From: Aeromicrobium phragmitis
GTDB taxonomy: Bacteria; Actinomycetota; Actinomycetes; Propionibacteriales; Nocardioidaceae
Reading direction: 5' to 3'
NCBI RefSeq assembly: GCF_003674095.1
Contig: NZ_RDBF01000003.1
Coordinates: forward strand, 248,001-312,000
DNA length: 64,000 nt
Position numbers and translations under genes: made by a program. The notes beneath the pieces were generated by a model. The model worked only from the letters and a program-made list of their open reading frames with translations. It was not told where the DNA came from and ran no database searches. Positions 37,989-46,502 of this stretch are shown piece after piece; position 1 is the first letter of the stretch; every line of letters starts with the position of its first letter.

Positions 37989-38449
37989 TGAGCACACGCT
38001 GGATGGACTCGCCGATCGGCGGACTGCGCCTTCACGTGGCGGCCGGCCTGATCACCCGGATCGAGTTCGATGCCGAACCGCGGGGCACACGCGTCGCCGA
38101 ACCCCTGCTCGACCGCGCGGAAGCGCAGCTCGAGGCGTACTTCGGCAAAGAGCTTCGCGAGTTCGACCTCCCGATCGCCAACGACGGGACCGAGTTCCAG
38201 CAGAGGGTCTGGAACGCGCTGCGGGCGATTCCGTACGGTCAGACCGCGACGTACGGCGAGATCGCGGCACGACTCGGGTACGCGCCGGGCATCTCGCGGG
38301 CGGTGGGCGCGGCCAACGGGGCGAACCCGATCCCGATCGTCGTCCCCTGCCACCGGGTGATCGGGTCCAACGGGACGCTGACCGGTTACGCCGGCGGGAT
38401 CGAGCGCAAGCGGGTGCTCTTGGAGCTCGAGCAGCCGGCGCTGTTCTGA
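37988..38449 (+). CDS. ogt: Methylated-DNA-[protein]-cysteine S-methyltransferase
   Basis: Suicide repair of O6-methylguanine. The active site PCHRVIG (in [20 protein letters not shown]) holds the acceptor Cys; the HTH region is YGEIAARLG. Length is 153 residues, the typical short Ogt/AGT. It overlaps the Ada-AlkA stop (TGATG). In E. coli Ada this function is fused to the Ada zinc domain; here it is a separate, coupled gene. Confidence 0.96.
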   Translation: MSTRWMDSPIGGLRLHVAAGLITRIEFDAEPRGTRVAEPLLDRAEAQLEAYFGKELREFDLPIANDGTEFQQRVWNALRAIPYGQTATYGEIAARLGYAPGISRAVGAANGANPIPIVVPCHRVIGSNGTLTGYAGGIERKRVLLELEQPALF

Positions 38450-38502
38450 CCCTGTGGACGAAGCGTTCGACGCTGGCGCCGCATGCGGTGGACGCTGTGG
38501 CC

Positions 38503-38904
38503 ATGATCCTCGTCCAGACCGAAGCCGACCTCACCCGTTTCTGGCGCCTCGTCCGCGCCGGCCTCGACGTCCCGAGTCCCCAGGTCTCGTTCGTCCTCAT
38601 CGACGCCCACGGCGCACCGAGTCCGCAGGTCACGACCATCGACGGTCTGCCACCGCGGCCCGTGACCCAGGTCGTCGAGCAGCTGTCGGAGGTGATCGAA
38701 GAGTCGTACCGTCGGCTGACGCCGGGCGGAACCGTGGGACTGCTGTGGTCGCGACCAGGACGCGGCCCGATTCGTGCCGGAGAGTCGGCGTGGATGCGCC
38801 GCGTGGGCGAGAGCCTGCGTCGCCGGCGGGTGATCGCGTGGCCCGCGCACGTCGCGAACGACGCCTACTTGCGCGTCGTCGGCGCCGACGACCTCGCTGC
38901 GTGA
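38503..38904 (+). CDS. Conserved hypothetical protein
   Basis: 133 residues from ATG 38503 (MILVQTEADLTRFW); GTG 38488 is also in frame. It looks like an alpha/beta cytoplasmic protein (VSFVLIDAHGAPSPQVTTID; GGTVGLLWSRPGRGPIRAGE). There is no signal, membrane span or catalytic motif I recognise. It follows ogt by 53 nt and converges with the IclR-type gene. RadC/JAB-like features were considered but the metal motif is absent. Coding confidence is moderate to good from codon bias. Confidence 0.65.
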   Translation: MILVQTEADLTRFWRLVRAGLDVPSPQVSFVLIDAHGAPSPQVTTIDGLPPRPVTQVVEQLSEVIEESYRRLTPGGTVGLLWSRPGRGPIRAGESAWMRRVGESLRRRRVIAWPAHVANDAYLRVVGADDLAA

Positions 38905-38911
38905 CTCCTCG

Positions 38912-39622
38912 TCACCGACGCAGACTCTGCGACAGGCGCTCGGCGGCCGCCACCACAGCGGGCGCATGCATGCGTCCGGGCTGACGCGTCAGCCGCTCCA
39001 GCGGACCGGACACCGAGACGGCAGCCACGACCTTGCCGGAGGGGGAGCGGACCGGAGCGGACACCGAGCCGACGCCCGGCTCGCGCTCGCCGACACTCTG
39101 CGCCCATCCGCGGCGTCGCACCGCGGACAGTTCGGCGGCCGAGAACGTCGCCTTGAGCAGGCCCTTGTTCATGCGCTCCGGGTCCTCCCAAGCGAGCAGG
39201 ATCTGCGCGGCCGAACCTGCGGCCATGGTCAGCTGGCCGCCGACGGGGATGGAGTCGCGCAGGCCGGTCGGACGATCGGCGGCCGCGACGCACACCCGGA
39301 AGTCTCCCTGTCGTCGGAACAGCTGAGCCGACTCTCCGGTGATGTCGCGCAGGCGCGCGAGGACCGGACCGGCGGCGGCGAGCAGCCGGTCCTCGCCGGC
39401 GGCGGCCGCCAACTCACCGAGCCGCGGACCGAGGATGAAACGGCCCTGCATGTCCCGGGCGACCAAGCGGTGGTGTTCGAGGGCCACCGCGAGACGATGG
39501 GCGGTGGGACGCGCGAGCCCGGTGGCCGCGACGAGGCCGGCCAGGGTCGCTGGGCCGGGCTCCAGAGCGGCCAGGACGAGGGCCGCTTTGTCCAGCACGC
39601 CGACTCCGCTAGAGTTGTCCAT
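38912..39622 (-). CDS. ndgR: IclR family regulator of leuCD (NdgR-like)
   Basis: 236-residue IclR-type regulator with an N-terminal winged HTH (TLAGLVAATGLARPTAHRLA) and a C-terminal effector domain (SIPVGGQLTMAAGSAAQILL). It is divergent from leuC with a 60-nt spacer, exactly as NdgR/LtbR regulators are in other actinobacteria, where they control branched-chain amino acid genes. I set the start at ATG 39622 (MDNSSGVGVLDKAAL); longer antisense frames over leuC are shadows. CAGTAT lies 6 nt upstream, within a possible operator. Confidence 0.88.
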   Translation of the reverse strand: MDNSSGVGVLDKAALVLAALEPGPATLAGLVAATGLARPTAHRLAVALEHHRLVARDMQGRFILGPRLGELAAAAGEDRLLAAAGPVLARLRDITGESAQLFRRQGDFRVCVAAADRPTGLRDSIPVGGQLTMAAGSAAQILLAWEDPERMNKGLLKATFSAAELSAVRRRGWAQSVGEREPGVGSVSAPVRSPSGKVVAAVSVSGPLERLTRQPGRMHAPAVVAAAERLSQSLRR

Positions 39623-39627
39623 GCCTT

Positions 39628-39654
39628 GATACTGCCGTATCGCATGTTGAGACG
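39628..39654. promoter_or_regulatory. Candidate NdgR operator between the regulator and leuC
   Basis: GATAC-TGCC-GTATC (39628-39641) is a perfect inverted repeat. It is followed by an overlapping CGTATC/GAGACG repeat (39636-39654, one mismatch). It covers the regulator's own -10-like box, so it could serve auto- and leuCD regulation. The binding protein is inferred. Confidence 0.45.
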
Positions 39655-39682
39655 CAAGTTCATCCGTTAGAAGGGCACCGTG

Positions 39683-41095
39683 ATGCCGAAGACACTCGCC
39701 GAGAAGATCTGGGACGACCATGTCGTCCGTCAGGCCCAGGGAGAGCCTGACCTGCTCTTCATCGATCTCCACCTCATCCATGAGGTCACGAGCCCCCAGG
39801 CGTTCGACGGCCTTCGGCTCTCGGGCCGCACGGTGCGTCGTCCCGACCTGACGCTGGCCACCGAGGACCACAACATCCCGACGACCGATCTCGACAAGCC
39901 GATCGCCGACCCGGTCTCGCGCACGCAGGTCGAAACGCTGCGCCGTAACGCCGAGGAGTTCGGTGTGCGCCTGCACCCGATGGGTGATCTCGACCAGGGC
40001 ATCGTGCACGTCGTCGGCCCCCAGCTCGGCCTGACGCAGCCCGGCATGACGGTCGTGTGCGGCGACTCGCACACGTCCACCCACGGCGCCTTCGGGGCGA
40101 TCGCCTTCGGCATCGGCACGAGCGAGGTCGAGCACGTGCTCGCGACGCAGACGCTGCCCCAGGCCAAGCCCAAGATGATGGCCGTCGAGGTCACCGGCGA
40201 GCTGCCTCCCGGCTCCACCGCCAAGGACCTCATCCTCGCGCTCATCGCGCAGGAGACCACCGGTGGCGGTCAGGGCTACATCGTGGAGTACCGCGGCGAG
40301 GCGATCCGGAAGCTCTCGATGGAAGAGCGCATGACGATCTGCAACATGTCGATCGAGTGGGGGGCCAAGGCCGGCCTCATCGCCCCGGACGAGACGACCT
40401 TCGAGTACATCAAGGGTCGCGCTCACGCGCCGGCCGGCGATGAGTGGGACGCCGCGGTGGCCTACTGGAAGGGTCTGGTCACCGACGACGACGCCGCCTT
40501 CGACAAGGTCGTCACCCTGGACGCGTCCAGCGTCACGCCGTTCGTCACGTGGGGCACCAACCCCGGCCAGGGTGTGCCGCTCTCGGCCCGCGTTCCGGAC
40601 CCGGCGTCCTTCGAGGACCCGATCGAGCGCGAGGCCGCCGAGAACGCACTGCGGTACATGGGGCTGGAGGCGGGGACGCCGATGCGCGACATCGCCGTCG
40701 ACACTGTCTTCATCGGCTCGTGCACCAACGGCCGCATCTCGGACCTGCGGCGCGCCGCCGAGCTCATCAAGGGCCGCAAGGTCGCCGACAACACGCGCGT
40801 CCTCGTCGTGCCCGGCTCGGTCCGCGTGCGGCTCCAGGCCGAGGAAGAGGGACTCGACGTCATCTTCAAGGAGGCTGGTGCCGAGTGGCGCGGGGCCGGC
40901 TGCTCGATGTGCCTCGGCATGAACCCCGACCAGCTCACGCCGGGGGAGCGCAGCGCCTCGACCTCCAACCGCAACTTCGAGGGCCGGCAGGGCAAGGGCG
41001 GACGCACGCACCTGGTCTCGCCCGACGTCGCCGTCGCGACCGGGGTGCTGGGTCACTTGGCCAGCCCCGCCGATCTGGACAAGGCAGGAGCCTGA
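39683..41095 (+). CDS. leuC: 3-isopropylmalate dehydratase, large subunit
   Basis: Aconitase-family subunit that isomerises 2- to 3-isopropylmalate with LeuD. The [4Fe-4S] ligands are in [14 protein letters not shown] and [13 protein letters not shown]. Other conserved blocks include [20 protein letters not shown]. Length is 470 residues from ATG 39683; a GTG three bases earlier is possible. AGAAGGG precedes the start. It is paired with leuD. Confidence 0.97.
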   Translation: MPKTLAEKIWDDHVVRQAQGEPDLLFIDLHLIHEVTSPQAFDGLRLSGRTVRRPDLTLATEDHNIPTTDLDKPIADPVSRTQVETLRRNAEEFGVRLHPMGDLDQGIVHVVGPQLGLTQPGMTVVCGDSHTSTHGAFGAIAFGIGTSEVEHVLATQTLPQAKPKMMAVEVTGELPPGSTAKDLILALIAQETTGGGQGYIVEYRGEAIRKLSMEERMTICNMSIEWGAKAGLIAPDETTFEYIKGRAHAPAGDEWDAAVAYWKGLVTDDDAAFDKVVTLDASSVTPFVTWGTNPGQGVPLSARVPDPASFEDPIEREAAENALRYMGLEAGTPMRDIAVDTVFIGSCTNGRISDLRRAAELIKGRKVADNTRVLVVPGSVRVRLQAEEEGLDVIFKEAGAEWRGAGCSMCLGMNPDQLTPGERSASTSNRNFEGRQGKGGRTHLVSPDVAVATGVLGHLASPADLDKAGA

Positions 41096-41097
41096 TC

Positions 41098-41697
41098 ATG
41101 GAACGCTTCACGACCCACACCGGTGTCGGTGCGCCGCTGCGTCGCAGCAATGTCGACACCGACCAGATCATCCCCGCCGTCTATCTCAAGCGGGTCACCC
41201 GCACGGGCTTCGAGGACGGCCTCTTCGCCGCGTGGCGGAGCGACCCGGACTTCGTCCTCAACCAGGACGCCTACCGCCAGGCCACCGTGCTGGTGGCCGG
41301 CCCCGACTTCGGCACCGGTTCCTCGCGTGAGCATGCCGTGTGGGCCTTGCAGAACTACGGCTTCAAGGTCGTCATCAGCCCCCGGTTCGGCGACATCTTC
41401 CGAGGAAACTCGGGCAAGGCCGGTCTCCTGGCCGCGCAGGTCGACGACAAGGTCGTGGCCGCCCTGTGGGAGTACCTCGAGGCCAATCCCGGCGCCGCGA
41501 TCACCGTCGATCTTCAGGAGCGCACGGTCAGCGCCGGCGAGGGTCCGGACCGCATCGAGGACTCCTTCACGATCGACGATTACACGCGCTGGCGGCTGCT
41601 CGAGGGTCTCGACGACATCGCCATCACGTTGTCGCACGAGGAGGACATCGCCGCGTACGAATCCGCGCGGCCGTCGTTCAAGCCCGCGACGCTCTGA
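41098..41697 (+). CDS. leuD: 3-isopropylmalate dehydratase, small subunit
   Basis: Swivel-domain partner of LeuC. Signature [20 protein letters not shown] and [20 protein letters not shown] are clear. The 199-residue length is standard. It follows leuC by 2 nt with GGAG upstream. A strong terminator follows. Confidence 0.97.
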   Translation: MERFTTHTGVGAPLRRSNVDTDQIIPAVYLKRVTRTGFEDGLFAAWRSDPDFVLNQDAYRQATVLVAGPDFGTGSSREHAVWALQNYGFKVVISPRFGDIFRGNSGKAGLLAAQVDDKVVAALWEYLEANPGAAITVDLQERTVSAGEGPDRIEDSFTIDDYTRWRLLEGLDDIAITLSHEEDIAAYESARPSFKPATL

Positions 41698-41711
41698 CGC
41701 TACCTCGCGCT

Positions 41712-41750
41712 CGACGAGCCCCCGGTGACGTGGTCACTGGGGGCTCGTCG
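41712..41750. terminator. Hairpin terminator after leuCD
   Basis: An 18-bp stem (41712-41729 with 41733-41750) with a single G-T pair and a 3-nt loop begins 15 nt after the leuD stop. Confidence 0.85.
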
Positions 41751-41796
41751 TCTACCGGCGCGTCGACAACGGCGCCGAGATCCCCATATTCAAGTC

Positions 41797-41812
41797 ACCA
41801 TATGTTTATGGT
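41797..41812. promoter_or_regulatory. AT-rich palindrome ACCATA-TGTT-TATGGT
   Basis: A perfect 6-bp inverted repeat in an unusually AT-rich patch (about 41783-41814), 109 nt upstream of the next gene. Its form suggests an operator; the protein is unknown. Confidence 0.35.
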
Positions 41813-41920
41813 TGAGCCGTGGCGATGTCGCTCCCTGGGGACAACCCGGATGGACAGCCCTGATCTGTCAGGTCACATCCCTACCGTCGTCGCCACGACC
41901 CGCCTGCAACGAAGGGACAC

Positions 41921-42241
41921 ATGGTGGCCAACACGATTCAGGAACATTGCCCGCGGTGGTGCGAGCGCGCCCACGCTCCCGACGACCCTCCGGAGTCGCG
42001 CTACCACGAGCAGGTGCTCGCCGACTTCCCCGCGGTCGTCGGGCACCGGCGCGATCTCGTCGAGCCGCCCCTCGGTATCGCAGCAGAACTCGTGGTCCGG
42101 CGCGTCCGCTACTTCGACGCGCCGCAGACCTGGCTCGTCATCGAGGAGGCTGAGGACGCCACGCGACATCTGATCCTCTCGCTCGACGCCGCCACGCCGC
42201 TCACGGCGGCACTGGGCACGGTGACGCGCGACCACGGCTGA
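41921..42241 (+). CDS. Small hypothetical protein, DUF6907-like
   Basis: 106 residues. The N-terminal CPRWCERAHAPDD...RYHEQ pattern (Cys, Cys, His, His) resembles the DUF6907-type proteins of Streptomyces and relatives, and may bind a metal. The rest is beta-rich (ELVVRRVRYFDAPQTWLVIE). The ATG has GAAGGGA upstream. It lies in the slot between leuD and plsC where many actinobacteria carry the HU gene, but it is not HU. Function unknown. Confidence 0.65.
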   Translation: MVANTIQEHCPRWCERAHAPDDPPESRYHEQVLADFPAVVGHRRDLVEPPLGIAAELVVRRVRYFDAPQTWLVIEEAEDATRHLILSLDAATPLTAALGTVTRDHG

Positions 42242-42265
42242 CGGCCGCTCACCGCTTCGCCCCGG

Positions 42266-42271
42266 TAGTCT
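42266..42271 (+). promoter_or_regulatory. -10 box TAGTCT, leaderless-type promoter of plsC-gpsA
   Basis: TAGTCT ends 6 nt before the plsC ATG. gpsA overlaps plsC and should share this promoter. Confidence 0.5.
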
Positions 42272-42277
42272 CGGGGC

Positions 42278-43015
42278 ATGCCTGCACGTCCGATGTCGCG
42301 CACGATGCGCGTGATCATCTGGGTGCTGCGCCCCTTGCTCATGGTCCTCACGCGGCGTGACTGGCAGGGCGCGGAGAAGCTGCCCGAGCCCGGTTACATC
42401 CTCGCGGTCAACCACCTGTCGTGGACGGACCCGGTGCTCATCGGGCACTGGATGGTCGATCACGGCATCCCGCCGCGGTTCCTCGCCAAGGACCCGCTGT
42501 TCGCCGTGCCGGGTCTGGGCGCGATCCTGCGCGCCACGCAACAGATCCCGGTCTATCGCGGCACCGCAGGCGCGGCGCAGTCTTTGAGTGCGGCGATCGA
42601 CGCCGTCGACGAGGGCGGCATTCTCACGATCTATCCCGAGGGCACCATGACGCGTGACCCCGCCGCATGGCCGATGAGCGGTCGTACCGGCGCGGTCCGC
42701 ATCGCCCACGCAACGGGCCGGCCCCTCGTGCCGGTGGCGCAATGGGGGCCGCAGGAGATCCTCTGGCCCTACGCCAAGCGGCCCAGGTTCTTCCCGCGGG
42801 CCACGATCCACGTCCGGGTGGGCGACCCCCTGGATCTGACCGATCTGGGCGAGCATCCCACCGAGGCGCAGATCGTCGCGGCGACCGAACGGCTCATGGA
42901 CGCCATCACCGATCTGCAGGCCGACATACGCGGCGAACAACCGACGACGCCGCGCATCGACATCCACAAGCTCGGGGCACCCCGCACGAGCTACCGTCCC
43001 GAGGAGGAACGCTGA
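42278..43015 (+). CDS. plsC: 1-acyl-sn-glycerol-3-phosphate acyltransferase
   Basis: Makes phosphatidic acid from lysophosphatidic acid at the membrane. The HX4D motif is NHLSWTD, and the glycerophosphate-binding motif is YPEGTMTRD. Length is 245 residues. It overlaps gpsA by 1 nt (TGATG), linking the enzyme that makes glycerol-3-phosphate with one that uses its acylated form. Acyl preference unknown. Confidence 0.92.
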   Translation: MPARPMSRTMRVIIWVLRPLLMVLTRRDWQGAEKLPEPGYILAVNHLSWTDPVLIGHWMVDHGIPPRFLAKDPLFAVPGLGAILRATQQIPVYRGTAGAAQSLSAAIDAVDEGGILTIYPEGTMTRDPAAWPMSGRTGAVRIAHATGRPLVPVAQWGPQEILWPYAKRPRFFPRATIHVRVGDPLDLTDLGEHPTEAQIVAATERLMDAITDLQADIRGEQPTTPRIDIHKLGAPRTSYRPEEER

Positions 43016-44016
43016 TGGTCGCGACCGCTGTGATGGGAGCGGGGTCGTGGGGAACGGCGTTCTCGATCGTCCTGGCGGACGCCGGCAACGACGTGCGCTT
43101 GTGGGGGCGGCGGCCCGAGCTGTGCGAGCAGATCAACGCCATTGGTCAGAACGCCGACTACCTGCCCGAGATCGATCTTCCCGAGGGCATCGTCGCGTCG
43201 CCCGACGCGGCGGAGGTGCTGGCCGGGGCACGCGTCGTCGTGCTCGCCGTCCCCTCGCAGCAGTTGCGCCCCAACCTGGAGAAGTGGGCCCCGCTCATCC
43301 CCGAGGACGCGGTCCTGGTCAGCCTCATGAAGGGCGTGGAGCTGGGCACTCGCCAGCGCATGACCCAGGTCATCGCCGAGATCACCGGCGCCGGCCCCGA
43401 GCGCCTCGCCGTGGTCACCGGTCCCAACCTCGCCAAGGAGATCGCTCGGCGTGAGCCGGCGGCGAGTGTCGTGGCCTGCGCGGACCCGGAGGTCGCGGAG
43501 TTCCTCCAGAAGTGGTGCCACACGCCGGGCTTTCGTCCCTACACCAACACCGACGTCGTCGGTTCGGAGCTCGCCGGGGCCACCAAGAACGTCATCGCGC
43601 TGGCCGTCGGCGTCTGCGACGGGCTCGGCTACGGCGACAACTCCAAGGCGTCGGTCATCACCCGCGGGCTCGCCGAGACCACGCGACTGGGCATGAAGAT
43701 GGGCGCCGACCCGATGACCTTCGCGGGGCTGGCCGGGCTCGGCGACCTCGTCGCCACCTGCTCGTCCCCGTTGTCGCGCAACCGCACCTTCGGGCAGAGG
43801 CTGGGGGAGGGGCTGACGGTCCAGGAGGCCAGCGGGCACACCCGTCAGGTCGCCGAGGGCGCCAAGTCCTGCACGTCCATCGCCGAACTCGCTGTCTTGC
43901 ACGGCGTCGACATGCCGATCGTCGAGCACGTCCGCGCGCTCGTCGAAGGGCGCATGGGGCCGCAGGAACTGGTCGCGGCGATGATCAGTCGTGAGGCCAA
44001 GCCGGAAGTGCGCTGA
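43015..44016 (+). CDS. gpsA: Glycerol-3-phosphate dehydrogenase [NAD(P)+]
   Basis: Reduces dihydroxyacetone phosphate to glycerol-3-phosphate for phospholipid synthesis. The Rossmann motif is MGAGSWGTAFSIVLADAG. The catalytic Lys lies in GATKNVIALAVG, and the typical LAGLGDLVATCSSPLSRN block is present. 333 residues from ATG 43015; the further open frame upstream is a shadow of plsC. It is followed by a convergent PLP-enzyme gene after 1 nt. Confidence 0.96.
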   Translation: MVATAVMGAGSWGTAFSIVLADAGNDVRLWGRRPELCEQINAIGQNADYLPEIDLPEGIVASPDAAEVLAGARVVVLAVPSQQLRPNLEKWAPLIPEDAVLVSLMKGVELGTRQRMTQVIAEITGAGPERLAVVTGPNLAKEIARREPAASVVACADPEVAEFLQKWCHTPGFRPYTNTDVVGSELAGATKNVIALAVGVCDGLGYGDNSKASVITRGLAETTRLGMKMGADPMTFAGLAGLGDLVATCSSPLSRNRTFGQRLGEGLTVQEASGHTRQVAEGAKSCTSIAELAVLHGVDMPIVEHVRALVEGRMGPQELVAAMISREAKPEVR

Positions 44017-44017
44017 C

Positions 44018-45064
44018 TCAGGCGCCGAGCGCCGCCTCGATGTCGGCCCACAGATCGTCGACGTCCTCGATGCCCACCGAGAGCCGGATCAGCCCGGCCG
44101 GGATCGTCGGTGCCTCGTTGGCGTGCCGGCGTCGCCGCTCCCACGTCGACTCGACGCCGCCGAGGCTCGTCGCATAGCGGACGAGGTTGCTGGCCTCGGT
44201 GGCGCGCTGCGCACGGTGCGGATCGTCCAGCACGATGCCGACGATCGTGCCGAAGCCGGGGTAGCGGATCTCGTCGACGAGTGGGCTCACGCGCAGCCGC
44301 CCCACGAGCTCGCGGGCGTTCTGCTCCGCGCGGTCCAAGCGCACGTGCAGCGTGCGGATGCCGCGGGTGGTCAGCCAGGACTCGAGCGCACCGGGGATCG
44401 CGCCGTGATCGTGCCGATGGGCCCGCAGCCGGGCGTACAGGTCGGCATCGCGCGTCACGGTCAGCCCGAGGATGACGTCGCTGTGACCGGCGAGCAGCTT
44501 CGAGGCCGAGTGCGTCACGATGTCCGCGCCGAGTTCGAGCGGCTGTTGGCGCAGCGGCGAGTTGAAGGTGTTGTCGACCGCGACGAGGGCCCCGGCGTCG
44601 TGAGCGGCGCCGATCAGCGTCGGCAGGTCGGCCACCTCGAGGGCCGGGTTGGTGGGCGACTCCAGCCAGACGAGCGCGGCGCCGGCCATCGCCTCGATCG
44701 TCGCTCCCGTGTCGGACACGTCCACGAGCTTGACGTCCAGGTCGGGGCGCGAGGTCAACTGTTTGGTGGTGCCGTAGTAGCCGTGATGGGGCGCGACCAC
44801 TCGGCTGCCGGCGGGGACGAGTGAGAAGACCGCCGCTGACGCCGCGATACCCGAGGCGAACGCGAGGGCCTGGCCGCGCTCCAGCTCACCGACGACCTGT
44901 TCCAAGGGCTCCCACACCGGGTTGCCTGCCCGGGCGTACTCTGCGGTGCCGCCGGGGACGAGCGCGCTCGCCAGCGTGATCGGCGCCGAGAGCGGGTCGC
45001 CCGGCTCGTGGGGTCGTCCGACCGAGACGGCGATGGACGAGGCAGTGAGGTCGCGTGGCGTCAT
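44018..45064 (-). CDS. Cys/Met metabolism PLP-dependent enzyme (cystathionine gamma-synthase/lyase type)
   Basis: Fold type I PLP enzyme of 348 residues. The cofactor Lys is in THSASKLLAGHSD, and the phosphate-binding and substrate regions include YARAGNPVWEPLEQVVGELE and ASGIAASAAVFSLV. It is shorter than standard MetB/MetC (about 380). Reaction (gamma-elimination, replacement or beta-lysis) cannot be assigned by eye. It diverges from ddl with a GACAAT box 6 nt before its ATG. Confidence 0.87.
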   Translation of the reverse strand: MTPRDLTASSIAVSVGRPHEPGDPLSAPITLASALVPGGTAEYARAGNPVWEPLEQVVGELERGQALAFASGIAASAAVFSLVPAGSRVVAPHHGYYGTTKQLTSRPDLDVKLVDVSDTGATIEAMAGAALVWLESPTNPALEVADLPTLIGAAHDAGALVAVDNTFNSPLRQQPLELGADIVTHSASKLLAGHSDVILGLTVTRDADLYARLRAHRHDHGAIPGALESWLTTRGIRTLHVRLDRAEQNARELVGRLRVSPLVDEIRYPGFGTIVGIVLDDPHRAQRATEASNLVRYATSLGGVESTWERRRRHANEAPTIPAGLIRLSVGIEDVDDLWADIEAALGA

Positions 45065-45086
45065 GAGTCCATTGTCCTCGTCCCGG

Positions 45087-45092
45087 TACGCT
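45087..45092 (+). promoter_or_regulatory. -10 box TACGCT, leaderless-type promoter of ddl
   Basis: TACGCT ends 8 nt before the ATG at 45101. Confidence 0.45.
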
Positions 45093-45100
45093 GCTGGACG

Positions 45101-46168
45101 ATGACCGGTTCAAAGCGCGTGCGCGTGGCAGTCGTATTCGGTGGGCGATCCAGTGAGCACGGTGTGTCGTGCCTGACCGCTCGCGAGGTGATGGCGGTGA
45201 TCGACCGCGACCGGTACGAGGTGCTGCCGGTCGGCATCACGCCCGACGGCCAGTGGGTCGAGGAGACCGGCGAGTGGGACGATCTGGTGCCCGGCACGCT
45301 CCCGCAGGTGCGCGTCGACCGTCCAACCTTTTCGTGGGACCGCCTCCGTGACGAGGTCGACGTGGTCTTCCCGCTGCTGCACGGCCCCTGGGGCGAGGAC
45401 GGCACGATCCAGGGTCTGCTGGAGATGGCCGACGTTCCCTACGTCGGCGCCGGCGTGCTGGCCAGCGCCGCCGCCATGGACAAGCCCTTCACCAAGACGC
45501 TGTTCTCCGCAGCCGGCCTGCCGCAGCTGCCGTACGTGACGGTGCTGCCCTGGGAGTGGGAGGCCAATCCTGGCCGTGCGATCGACCGCATTCACGCGCT
45601 CGGCCTGCCGGTGTTCGTCAAGCCCGCTCGCGCCGGCTCGAGTTCGGGCGTGACCATGGTGAGCGACTGGACCTACCTCGAGGACGCCGTCGAGGCGGCC
45701 CGCAAGCTCGACCCGAAGATCGTCGTCGAGGCGGCCGCGCACGGCAAGCGCGAGGTGGAGTGCGCCGTGGTGCAGGACCTCGACGGCATGCCGATCGCGA
45801 GCGAGGTGGGCGAGATCGTGGTCGACGACTCCGCCTCGCACGACTACTACGACTTCTCGGCCAAATACCTCGACGGCAGCAGCCAGAACGTCATTCCCGC
45901 CGATATCGGCCCCACGATGCGCAACCGGATCCAGTCCTACGCCTTGCAGGCCTTCGACGCCATCGGCTGCGAGGGGCTCGCGCGCGTCGACTTCTTCCTC
46001 ACCGACTCGGCCGACGGCGGGCTGGTGATCAACGAGATCAACACGATGCCCGGCTTCACGCCGTTCTCGATGTTCCCCAAGGCGTGGGAGGCGTCCGGGC
46101 TGGCGTACGCCGACCTCGTGGAGCGGCTCCTGCAGCTCGCTCTCAAGCGGCCGACCGGCCTGCGCTGA
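45101..46168 (+). CDS. ddl: D-alanine--D-alanine ligase
   Basis: Makes the D-Ala-D-Ala dipeptide for peptidoglycan. ATP-grasp enzyme with N-terminal VAVVFGGRSSEHGVSCLTAR, ATP-grasp residues VFVKPARAGSSSGVTMV, and the C-terminal metal/substrate site EINTMPGFTPFSMFPK. The phenol-ring residue context (HDYYDFSAKYLDGS) is the D-Ala form rather than the D-lactate form, suggesting vancomycin-sensitive peptidoglycan. 355 residues. Confidence 0.96.
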   Translation: MTGSKRVRVAVVFGGRSSEHGVSCLTAREVMAVIDRDRYEVLPVGITPDGQWVEETGEWDDLVPGTLPQVRVDRPTFSWDRLRDEVDVVFPLLHGPWGEDGTIQGLLEMADVPYVGAGVLASAAAMDKPFTKTLFSAAGLPQLPYVTVLPWEWEANPGRAIDRIHALGLPVFVKPARAGSSSGVTMVSDWTYLEDAVEAARKLDPKIVVEAAAHGKREVECAVVQDLDGMPIASEVGEIVVDDSASHDYYDFSAKYLDGSSQNVIPADIGPTMRNRIQSYALQAFDAIGCEGLARVDFFLTDSADGGLVINEINTMPGFTPFSMFPKAWEASGLAYADLVERLLQLALKRPTGLR

Positions 46169-46180
46169 GCAGCCGCCGGC

Positions 46181-46417
46181 TCAGAGCCGGACGACGGGGC
46201 AGGTGAGGGTGCGGGTGATGCCGTCGACCTGCTGGATCGACGCGACGACGAGGGTGCCGAGTTCGTCCATGTTCGGGCCTTCGACGCGCACGATGACGTC
46301 GTAGGGGCCGGTGACGTCCTCCGCCTGGATGACGCCGTCGATGGCCGCGATCTCGCGGGCGACCTCAGCGGCCTTGCCGACCTCGGTCTGGACGAGGATG
46401 TACGCCTGAACAGCCAT
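46181..46417 (-). CDS. Lrp/AsnC ligand-binding (RAM) domain protein without HTH
   Basis: 78 residues forming only the Lrp/AsnC C-terminal RAM domain (AVQAYILVQTEVGKAAEVAR; DVTGPYDVIVRVEG). No DNA-binding domain is present, so it is a stand-alone effector-binding oligomer common in actinobacteria next to ddl and thiL. AAAGGAG precedes ATG 46417. It may modulate a full Lrp by mixing oligomers (inference). Confidence 0.9.
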   Translation of the reverse strand: MAVQAYILVQTEVGKAAEVAREIAAIDGVIQAEDVTGPYDVIVRVEGPNMDELGTLVVASIQQVDGITRTLTCPVVRL

Positions 46418-46489
46418 CGATAGCTCCTTTCTGCGCGACATCGCTGGGACACGCTATCGCAGAGACCGTGGTGGGGGACACCAGGCTGG

Positions 46490-46495
46490 GAGAAT
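46490..46495 (+). promoter_or_regulatory. -10 box GAGAAT, leaderless-type promoter of thiL
   Basis: GAGAAT ends 7 nt before GTG 46503. The ATG at 46494 would overlap this box, so the GTG is preferred. Confidence 0.4.
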
Positions 46496-46502
46496 GGGCA
46501 AG

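Noticed and set aside
39623-41056. Extension of the IclR-type gene's frame back over leuC
   Set aside because: The extra 478 codons oppose leuC and show no domain. The regulator's HTH begins just after ATG 39622.
41921-42241. HU-type DNA-binding protein (hupB) after leuD
   Set aside because: The position fits, but the protein has a Cys/His N-terminus and no HU sequence features.
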